Shown piece after piece: positions 9,089 to 16,079 of a stretch of 64,000 nucleotides of DNA. The stretch spans positions 1 to 64,000 of the forward strand of contig JACPOP010000026.1 of NCBI GenBank assembly GCA_016191465.1, written 5' to 3'. Both the position numbers and the translations under genes were made by a program. The notes under the pieces are model-generated. The model had not been told where the DNA came from and searched no databases. It saw only the letters and a list, made by a program, of their open reading frames with translations. How positions within the stretch are numbered: position 1 is the first letter of the stretch; each line of letters begins with the position of its first letter. This DNA is from Chloroflexota bacterium (GTDB taxonomy: Bacteria; Chloroflexota; UBA6077; CF-72).

Positions 9089-10494
9089 GCGAGCGCCTGG
9101 TGCGGGTGAGCTGACGGCCTCGCGAACAGCAGGGTGAGAATCGCTCCGACAGTGGTGAACACAAAAGCCGTGGCGAGCAGCGCAAAGGGGATTGCTGCTG
9201 TGGGCAGCGCGCGAACCTGGCGATAGGCGTCCGTCCAGATGCCTATGCCCGGAGCGCTCCCCGGCGCGAGGATCTGGTAGCCCGAGAGGAGGAACGACCA
9301 GGCCGGCGTGTTCAGCATGGCATAGGCGAACGGGAGTACCCAGAGCAGGGCGTACACGCCGGCGAACGAGCGCGCCCCGTCCAGGCGCGAACGATGCACC
9401 GTGGCCAGTGCAACGGCGGATAGGGCGTACGGCTCGTTGACGAGCTTCGAGCCGGCGAAGAAGGCCAGCAGCATGACCAGCATCCCCGCTGGCAGGGGGA
9501 GGGCCCTCACGCCGAGCGCCAGTGTTCCGAGAAGCAGTGACAGGGGCAACAGCAGGCTTCCGAGCCATTGCGAGGCGTACAACTGCCAGGGCGGCGCCCA
9601 GTCCATGCCGCGCGCGGTGTCGGCCTGCGCCCAGGTCGCCCACAGTTGACCCCAGCTCAGCCCGCCGCCGAATCGGCTCGCGTGGAATTGCACGACGTAC
9701 ACGAGTCCATCCCACACCGGCGATACCAGCAGTCCGAAGGTCAGCGCGGCTGCACCCGTAGTCGCGAGCGCGAGGCACGCGCGTGTCCCGGCTGGGAGCG
9801 GCTGGCGAAGGACGGCGATCACCAGCACCGGCAGGCCGAGCGCCGGCAGGAACTTCACCGCCGCGCCAAGTCCCAGCACTGAGCCGGCGAGGAGCCACCG
9901 CTGTCGTTCGGCAAGCCAGACACCCAGGAGCAGGCACAGCACCGCGACCGAATCGAAGGTCCAGACGCCGACCAGCAGGACCAGGGGATTGAACGCGTAC
10001 AGCCACAGGCCGCGGAAGCGAACGCCCAGCGCGCGCAGCAGCCACAGGCTGGCGAGGTCCGCGGCCAGCACCGGGAGCCGCACCGCGAGCTGGAGCGCCA
10101 GTGGGACGGCCGGCGCGATGAACGCCGGCTGGGCCGGGAACACGACGCCAAACGTCCCCCCGAGCGCGCCGTACAGGGTGGCGAGCGGCCAGTACAGGTA
10201 CAGCATTCCGGGCGGGTAGGCCCACCCCTCGTAGTAGGCGCCCTGGCGGCCACTGGCCTGGGTGAGCAGGCTCAGCGCACGCATCGACTCATACGGCTGC
10301 CGCACCGCGTCGAGCGGGTTGGCGTTCGCGGCGAGGCCGGCGAAGGTGTTGATCCAGGTCTGGGCGTCCCAGGTGTGGCTCAGGGGAAGGAGGAGGAGCC
10401 GGATGAGCAGCGCTCCCACGATCAGGCGTACGAACGACGCGCGTTCGGCAGCCGCGTCCGGATCGTGCGCTCGAACAGGAACGGTTGCCCCCAC
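9085..10494 (-). CDS. Polytopic GT-C-type glycosyltransferase-like membrane protein, copy A
   Basis: 469 residues from GTG 10494, with roughly ten or more hydrophobic segments. The pattern is that of mannosyltransferase-type GT-C enzymes, which use lipid-phosphate sugar donors outside the membrane: SHTWDAQTWIN with an acidic residue after the first helix, YYEGWAYPPGMLYLYWP, FNPLVLLVGVWTFDS, then AVKFLPAL and SKLVNEPYALSAV. The product of 10793-12190 matches these same points, so the two are paralogues. The acceptor cannot be read from sequence. It is followed by the overlapping anchored protein at 8321-9088. Confidence 0.85.
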   Translation of the reverse strand: MGATVPVRAHDPDAAAERASFVRLIVGALLIRLLLLPLSHTWDAQTWINTFAGLAANANPLDAVRQPYESMRALSLLTQASGRQGAYYEGWAYPPGMLYLYWPLATLYGALGGTFGVVFPAQPAFIAPAVPLALQLAVRLPVLAADLASLWLLRALGVRFRGLWLYAFNPLVLLVGVWTFDSVAVLCLLLGVWLAERQRWLLAGSVLGLGAAVKFLPALGLPVLVIAVLRQPLPAGTRACLALATTGAAALTFGLLVSPVWDGLVYVVQFHASRFGGGLSWGQLWATWAQADTARGMDWAPPWQLYASQWLGSLLLPLSLLLGTLALGVRALPLPAGMLVMLLAFFAGSKLVNEPYALSAVALATVHRSRLDGARSFAGVYALLWVLPFAYAMLNTPAWSFLLSGYQILAPGSAPGIGIWTDAYRQVRALPTAAIPFALLATAFVFTTVGAILTLLFARPSAHPHQALA

Positions 10495-10792
10495 TATGCT
10501 GGGGCGCAGTGTACGCCCCCGCCACAGGCACCATGTTCAGACGAGAGGGCGGCGTCGCTTTGCGGTGCAGCCCGAGGGGCGCGCTCACGCACCGCTGTTC
10601 ATCTGGACCTGAGCTGGTGAGCGGCCTCGAGCGGAACCCCCGCAACGTTGTGCCGCACACCGAGTTCAGACGCGCGCAGCAGGGTGCGTGCGGCCACCCG
10701 CGCGGCACGATGCTCGTGGCCCGCGGGGCGTGGCTGGCACGGTCTTGCTGAGCGGAGCGGAGCATCCGTCACGCGGCTGGGCCGCGGGCCGG
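10495..10792. other. Divergent promoter region between the two duplicated modules
   Basis: 298 bases separating two divergent GT-C genes. It must hold both promoters, but I find no convincing -35/-10 pair, operator-like inverted repeat or small gene. An open frame that extends the plus-strand gene upstream to 10688 lacks family sequence. Confidence 0.4.
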
Positions 10793-12190
10793 ATGTGGCG
10801 GTCCCCGCGATTCGTCTGGCCCTCCCTGGCGCACCCTGGCATCCCCTGGCGGTGGCTCCTGCTGGCGCTCGCCGTGCGGATGCTCGTCAGCCCCTTGCAG
10901 CACACCTGGGATTCCCAGACCTGGTGGAACGTGGCAGCAGAGCTTGGCGGCGAGTCCGATCCCTGGCGCGCGGTGGCCGCGCCGTTCGAAACGATGCGGC
11001 GGCTGAGCGACCTGGCGCGTGGCTCTGGGCAGCGCGAGTACTACGAATACTGGGCCTACCCGCCCGGGATGCTGCTGGTGTGGTGGCCCATTGCACGCCT
11101 GTGGGCGGTGCTGGCGGACCCGCTGGTGCCCCAGTTTGCGGCCCCGGACGTGTTCACCGCGCGGCCGGTGCCGTTCCTGCTGGCGCTCGGCATGAAGACG
11201 CCCGTCATCATCGGAGACCTGGTGGCTGGCGTGTTGATGGCTCGCCTGACCGGTAACGAGCGCGTCGGGCGCTGGTACCTGTTCAATCCGTACGTGCTGC
11301 TGGTGGGGTTGTGGACCTTTGACGGCGTGATGGTGGCGCTCCTGCTGGCAGGACTGGCGCTGGCCGAACGCGGGCGATGGGCGGCCTCGGGCGTGGCACT
11401 GGGACTGGGCGCGTCCGTGAAATTCGTGCCAGCGCTCCTGGTGCCGGCGGTGGCCCTGTGGGCGGTTCGCGCCACTCCAGGCTGGATGCGAGCAGCGACG
11501 CTGACGAGTCTCGCCTCGGCAGCGGCGTTCCTGGCGGTGAGCGGGCCGTGGCTGGATGGGTTGCGCTACGTCCTCGAGTTCCACGCCGCGCGTGTGGGCG
11601 GGGGCATGGCCTGGCAAGCAATCTGGGGTGCGCTTGCCTGGATCGACCCGTTCGCCGACCTGGCCCCGGTGTACCTGTACCTCTCCGCGCAGATCGGCAC
11701 GCTGACGCTGACGGGGATGCTGGTGCTGACCGCGTGGGTGGCCTGGTGGCGGCGCCTGGACCTCCTGGACACCAGCCTGGCCCTGCTGCTGGCCTACCTC
11801 GCCGGATCAAAGCTGGTGAACGAGGCGTACGCCCTGCCCGCGGTAGCGCTGGCTGCCATCGCCGTGGCGCGGCGGCCGTCCCCGGATAAGGCTGTGCTGC
11901 TCCTTGGGCTGTGGGTGCTGCCGCTGGCGTTCACCGCCGTGAGCGTGCCGGCGTGGGGGTTCCTGCTGGCGCCTGCCGTCACGTTAGGCTGGGTGGACAT
12001 CGTGGATGCGAGGGCGTTCCACGCCGGGTACGTGCTCACCTACCAGTACCTGGCGCCGCTGCTGGCGCTGGCTGGGGTGCTGTTCCAGGGCTTCTGCGTG
12101 TGGGGAATCTGGCGCATTGCGCGCCGAAGGCCGGCTCCGATGCGCGCACCCAGCACGGAGGTGGTGAGGCTTGGCGCTGCCGCGGCTTGA
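10793..12190 (+). CDS. Polytopic GT-C-type glycosyltransferase-like membrane protein, copy B
   Basis: 465 residues from ATG 10793, chosen because the distance to the first helix then equals that in copy A; earlier in-frame starts back to 10688 add only a poorly conserved tail. Conserved points are LQHTWDSQTWWN, YYEYWAYPPGMLLVWWP, FNPYVLLVGLWTFDG, ASVKFVPALLVP, FHAARVGGGMAWQ and SKLVNEAYALPAV. As in copy A this points to a lipid-linked sugar transferase in the membrane. The stop overlaps the next gene by 20 bases. The two copies have diverged considerably, so they may differ in donor or acceptor. Confidence 0.85.
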   Translation: MWRSPRFVWPSLAHPGIPWRWLLLALAVRMLVSPLQHTWDSQTWWNVAAELGGESDPWRAVAAPFETMRRLSDLARGSGQREYYEYWAYPPGMLLVWWPIARLWAVLADPLVPQFAAPDVFTARPVPFLLALGMKTPVIIGDLVAGVLMARLTGNERVGRWYLFNPYVLLVGLWTFDGVMVALLLAGLALAERGRWAASGVALGLGASVKFVPALLVPAVALWAVRATPGWMRAATLTSLASAAAFLAVSGPWLDGLRYVLEFHAARVGGGMAWQAIWGALAWIDPFADLAPVYLYLSAQIGTLTLTGMLVLTAWVAWWRRLDLLDTSLALLLAYLAGSKLVNEAYALPAVALAAIAVARRPSPDKAVLLLGLWVLPLAFTAVSVPAWGFLLAPAVTLGWVDIVDARAFHAGYVLTYQYLAPLLALAGVLFQGFCVWGIWRIARRRPAPMRAPSTEVVRLGAAAA

Positions 12191-12965
12191 GCCAGTCGCC
12201 GTGCTGCGGCCGGAGCAGCAGCGGCTTGCGCGGCGCGTCCTGGCCGGCTTGACCCTGGTGGTGGCGCTGTGGCTGGGGTACGCGCTCGGTCGCGGCCAGT
12301 CGCTCGCCGAGGTGTCGCGGCTGTACCGCGACGCCTCAACCCTCCAGTACACCCTCGACACCGGCCAGATGATCGTGCACTACGCCCGCACCGGCGGCAC
12401 CCTGAAGCCGCTGCTCCAGGCGCCAGACGGCACCTCGCTGATGGACTTCAGCGACTGGGATTACCAGTCCAGCGTAGTCGTGGACGGCCAGCGCTTCGAA
12501 TGGGTGCGGCTGGTGCCGACCGACACGGTGGATTACGCCCGAAACCGCATCGTGGCCGGCCTGAGCAGCGGCACCTGGACGCTCTCGCGCGAGATCACGG
12601 TAAGCGGTGACACCGCCACCGTGCAGCTCACCTTCCAGACCACGCGCCCCGTGCAAGAGGTGCGGGTCACCGTGGCCCACGCCAACTGGTACTACCTGCA
12701 GGTGACCCCCGACGCGCAGGGCTTCACGGCCACCGTGCCGCGCGCCACGCGCGGCGAGATCGAGACGGGCGTGGTTCGGGACCCCACCTATGAAGTGCGC
12801 CTGACCGCCGAGCCAGCCGGCGAACGCCTCCCGGACCTCGTCCGGGTGGGCCCGGCCACCCCGTTCGGCGTGCAATCGGTCGCCACGCAGTACGTGCTCC
12901 GGAACCCGGCACCGGGTGAGTACGTGCGGGTGGCAACCGAGACGGTGCGCTGGCGGCGGATCTGA
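12171..12965 (+). CDS. Membrane-anchored protein of unknown function, copy B
   Basis: 264 residues from TTG 12171, supported by a GGAGG ribosome site at 12157-12161 with nine bases spacing. One helix at about residues 23-42 is followed by an extracytoplasmic beta-rich domain. It parallels the copy A protein at 8321-9088: LGYALGRGQSLAEVSRL against LGYSTGQTTSVAELLRL, SDWDYQS against SDWDPQS, and AHANWYYLQV against AHTRAYFLDL. It lies inside the end of the preceding GT-C gene, so translation is coupled. I know of no described function for the family. Confidence 0.82.
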   Translation: MALPRLEPVAVLRPEQQRLARRVLAGLTLVVALWLGYALGRGQSLAEVSRLYRDASTLQYTLDTGQMIVHYARTGGTLKPLLQAPDGTSLMDFSDWDYQSSVVVDGQRFEWVRLVPTDTVDYARNRIVAGLSSGTWTLSREITVSGDTATVQLTFQTTRPVQEVRVTVAHANWYYLQVTPDAQGFTATVPRATRGEIETGVVRDPTYEVRLTAEPAGERLPDLVRVGPATPFGVQSVATQYVLRNPAPGEYVRVATETVRWRRI

Positions 12966-13013
12966 CAGTTCAAGTGAGATGCAGTGCGATGCGGCGCTGG
13001 GAAGGCACGGCTG

Positions 13014-13865
13014 TCAGACGTGACTCGGCGGTGATGAGACGGTTCGCGCCAGACTAGCGGTTCGAGCTGCACGAATTCTGCGGCCAACCCGTGCAGGGAG
13101 GCGACGCATGATCTCAGCGAGTAGCCAGCCGTACAGATACCGGCGGTATGCGGGGGCTGCCCACGGCGCCCCATTTCGCCGCAGGAGACGCACGACCTCC
13201 AGGTAGCGGCGTGTCCCCCCGGTTGCAGTCTTGGTGTGCGAGTACTCGCGCGAGCACGCCAGGACGCCAGGTACTCGGATAACCTCCCCAACTCCGCTGA
13301 GCCGCAGCCACAGATCCCAGTCCATCGTCCAATGGAGTTCAGAGTTGAGGCCGCCGATTGCCTCGACGGCCTCGCGGCGCATAAACGCGGCCGGCTGTGG
13401 GATGAAATTACCGACGCGTACCAGCCGCATCTGATTGAAATCTTCTATGTGCTCAAACTCTCTAATGACTTCCCCATGTAGGTCTACGAGGTGAACGTTG
13501 CCGTAGATCACGGATGCTGAGGGATGCACGTCAAATTGCCGCAGTGCTTCCTCTAACGCTCCAGGGTAGTAATAGTCGTCAGAGTTGAGCCATCCGATGA
13601 TGTCGCTCGATGAGAGCGCGAGCGCCTTGTTTATGGCATCGGCCTGGCCCCCGTCCGGCTCGGAGATCCAGCGGAGGCATGGGTGGGACGCCTCGCTGCG
13701 CCGTAGAATCTCGACGGAGCCGTCCGTCGATCCGCCGTCGATCACCCAATGTTCTGCGAGGCCTTCCTGGGTGGCTACGCTCTCGATGCATCGCCCGATA
13801 AACCCAGCCTTGTTCAGGTTTGGCGTGAGCACACTTACGCGCGGAATGCCCCTACTCCTGTCCAT
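13014..13865 (-). CDS. Family 2 glycosyltransferase
   Basis: 283 residues from ATG 13865. This is a GT-A fold inverting transferase, with PRVSVLTPNLNKAGFI at the start of the nucleotide site, DGGSTDGS, a EPDGGQADAINKAL helix and the metal-binding NSDDYYYPG. The C-terminal QPAAFMRR and HWTMDWDLWLRL segments are typical of the surface-polysaccharide members that follow a nucleotide-sugar donor. It resembles the C-terminal third of the fusion protein at 16080-18884. A longer frame to 14051 is open but unconserved. The gene converges with the module ending at 12965 and diverges from the transferase at 13980. Donor and acceptor are unknown. Confidence 0.88.
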   Translation of the reverse strand: MDRSRGIPRVSVLTPNLNKAGFIGRCIESVATQEGLAEHWVIDGGSTDGSVEILRRSEASHPCLRWISEPDGGQADAINKALALSSSDIIGWLNSDDYYYPGALEEALRQFDVHPSASVIYGNVHLVDLHGEVIREFEHIEDFNQMRLVRVGNFIPQPAAFMRREAVEAIGGLNSELHWTMDWDLWLRLSGVGEVIRVPGVLACSREYSHTKTATGGTRRYLEVVRLLRRNGAPWAAPAYRRYLYGWLLAEIMRRLPARVGRRIRAARTASLARTVSSPPSHV

Positions 13866-13979
13866 AGGCCATTGAGCCACGGATGGTATGACGCGCGGCG
13901 CGTCCTGGGCTGCGAGCCGTGACACGGCTCGCGCGTGGCTCACCGCATTGCGACTCCTCTCGTTGAAGCCACTTCCACG

Positions 13980-14915
13980 ATGGCCACCAACGGTGTGATC
14001 TCGGCCGACGACCGAGTGGCGAGCAAGCTCGTGACGGTGATCGTGCTGCACTGGGCCCGACCCGACTTGACACGAAAGTGCCTGAGTTCGCTGCAGGGGC
14101 TGGAACCACTCGATGCGCCGTGGAGGGTTGAAGTTCGGGTGGTGGACAACGGTTCAGGCGACGCGCCCGCACCCCGCGGTGATGAGCGCCTCCCGTGGGG
14201 CATCCAGTCGCTCGAGCGCAATTACGGCTACGCCGGCGGGAACAACCGGGGACTTCGCGCCGCCCTTGACGCCGGTTCTGACGCGGTGCTGCTCCTGAAT
14301 AACGACGCCATTGTTGAACCCAGCTCGCTGCGATTGCTGTTGCAGACACTCGCCGCTCGACCTGGGGCTGGCGCCATTGGCCCGGCCATTCTTCGACTGG
14401 ATGGTCGCACGGTCGAGAGCCTGGGCCATGCGTTTGACGGCCGCACGGGCCGACATAAGGAACTGCTGCGCGATGCGCCAGTGGCCGCACTTCCGCGCGG
14501 GCCACGGAGCGTCGACGGTGTCAGTGGCTGCGCGTTCCTGATGGCTCGCGCCGCGCTTCAGCACGTAGGCCTGTTCGATGAACGCTTCTACCTGTATTTT
14601 GAAGACCTCGATTGGTGCCTGCGCTCCCGCTCGGCTGGCTTCTCCGTTTGGGCCGATGGACGCGCCCGCGTGCGGCACACTGGCGGGGGAACAATCGGCA
14701 AGATGTCCCCTGCAGCCACGTTCTACGGCCTGCGGAATCACCTGTGGGTGGCTGATCGCCACGGCAGCCGCACCGCAATCCAGCGGCGGATTCGTCCCTG
14801 GCTGATCCTCGGTTACCACCTCGCCTACCTGGCTTGGACACCCCGGGGCCGCACCCTGCCACATGTTCGCGCCGTGCTCCACGCAATGCGTATGCGTAAC
14901 CAGGCAGGGAGTTGA
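13980..14915 (+). CDS. Family 2 glycosyltransferase, rhamnosyltransferase-like
   Basis: 311 residues from ATG 13980; an in-frame GTG at 13935 would add 15 residues. The order is that of WbbL/RfbF-type transferases: VTVIVLHWARPDLTRKCL, VVDNGSGD, NYGYAGGNNRGL, LLNNDAIV with its metal site, GVSGCAFLMAR and the catalytic-region FYLYFEDLDWCLRSR, then a basic HTGGGTIGK loop. These enzymes usually add rhamnose or a similar deoxyhexose to a lipid-linked chain in the cytoplasm. The next gene, a GT4 transferase, begins 18 bases downstream, so the two are likely co-transcribed. Confidence 0.88.
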   Translation: MATNGVISADDRVASKLVTVIVLHWARPDLTRKCLSSLQGLEPLDAPWRVEVRVVDNGSGDAPAPRGDERLPWGIQSLERNYGYAGGNNRGLRAALDAGSDAVLLLNNDAIVEPSSLRLLLQTLAARPGAGAIGPAILRLDGRTVESLGHAFDGRTGRHKELLRDAPVAALPRGPRSVDGVSGCAFLMARAALQHVGLFDERFYLYFEDLDWCLRSRSAGFSVWADGRARVRHTGGGTIGKMSPAATFYGLRNHLWVADRHGSRTAIQRRIRPWLILGYHLAYLAWTPRGRTLPHVRAVLHAMRMRNQAGS

Positions 14916-14933
14916 GGGTTACCGTGCCGGACG

Positions 14934-16046
14934 ATGCGCATCGGCATTAACGCCCTCGCGGTTCACGAGGGCAAGCCAGGGGGCGACTCCACCTACGTGC
15001 GGGCATTGATCGAGCACCTGCCCCAGGTTGGCACAACCGAACACTGGGTTATCTTCGTTACCCCCGGTGGGAAACGGCAGCTTCACCCTGTGCAGCCCTC
15101 CAATGTGGAGCTCGTGGTCTGTTCCGTCCCCACAAGCTCGCTCGTCGCACGCGCGCTCTGGGAGCAGGTCGTTCTGCCCGGGTACATCCGGCGAGCACGA
15201 CTCGACGTGCTGCACGCACCCGTCAATGTTGCTCCGATTGCAACGACAACGCCGATCATCCTGACACTTCTGGAAGCTGAGCCCTTCATGCCATCTATCG
15301 CCATGCCTGCGATTTTGCGTGTGTGGTGGCGCACGATGCGAAGCCTCTCGGCCCGCCGCGCGGCGCGCGTCCTGGCTATCAGTGAGCAGAGTCGGCACGA
15401 GCTCCGCACCTGGATGGCTCTCGATGAACGACGGCTGTTCGTGACTCCCCTGGGCGTAGACGCCAAGCGGTTTGCGCCCGACGGTCCCGCGCGTCCGAAA
15501 GGTGTAACGGAGCCATACCTTCTGTGGGTTGGCCGCCCCAATCCGCGCAAGAACGTGCCGATGCTGGTTGAAGCGCTCGCTCTGCTGCGTGCGCGGGGCC
15601 GGCCGGAACGCCTGGTGGTGGCCGGCCCGAACGGGTGGGCGGAGGACGCGATCCGCAGTGCCGCGCGAAGCGCTGGCTGCGAGGACGCGGTGGTGCGCCG
15701 GGCGCCGCTTGCCGACGCTGAATTGCCCGCCTGGTACCGAGGTGCAGCAGCATTCGTGTTCCCGTCCGCGCACGAGGCGTTCGGGCTGCCTGTCCTGGAG
15801 GCGCTTGCGTGTGGCACCGCCGTCGTCGGCTCGGACATTCCGGCGCTTCGCGAGGTGGGCGATAACGCCATTGAATACATCCGTGACCTGAGCCCGTCGG
15901 GAGTCGCCGAGGCCATCCTGCGAGTGCTTGACGTGACCCCCGCCGAGAGGGGAGAACGACGGCTGCAGGGTCTCCAGCGTGCTCAGGCGTACTCCTGGAT
16001 CAATACGGCGAGCGCGACCCTGGAGCACTACCGAGCCGTGGCGTAG
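14934..16046 (+). CDS. Family 4 glycosyltransferase
   Basis: 370 residues from ATG 14934. This is a GT-B fold retaining transferase with two Rossmann halves. The N-terminal half starts MRIGINALAVHEGKPGGDSTY. The C-terminal half has LLWVGRPNPRKNVPMLVEAL, and its E-x7-E nucleotide-sugar motif lies in HEAFGLPVLEALACG, followed by GSDIPALREV. The length is normal for the mannosyltransferase-like members. It follows the rhamnosyltransferase-like gene by 18 bases and probably extends the same oligosaccharide. The donor is not identifiable, though GDP-mannose or a UDP-sugar would be usual for the family. Confidence 0.9.
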   Translation: MRIGINALAVHEGKPGGDSTYVRALIEHLPQVGTTEHWVIFVTPGGKRQLHPVQPSNVELVVCSVPTSSLVARALWEQVVLPGYIRRARLDVLHAPVNVAPIATTTPIILTLLEAEPFMPSIAMPAILRVWWRTMRSLSARRAARVLAISEQSRHELRTWMALDERRLFVTPLGVDAKRFAPDGPARPKGVTEPYLLWVGRPNPRKNVPMLVEALALLRARGRPERLVVAGPNGWAEDAIRSAARSAGCEDAVVRRAPLADAELPAWYRGAAAFVFPSAHEAFGLPVLEALACGTAVVGSDIPALREVGDNAIEYIRDLSPSGVAEAILRVLDVTPAERGERRLQGLQRAQAYSWINTASATLEHYRAVA

Positions 16047-16079
16047 GCGCCTTAAGCGGCGCACCCGCCGTGAATGCCA

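Noticed and set aside
9089-10225. Upstream extension of the anchored-protein frame 8321-9088
   Set aside because: It overlaps the real GT-C gene in another phase and is Arg/Pro/Ala-rich without family sequence.
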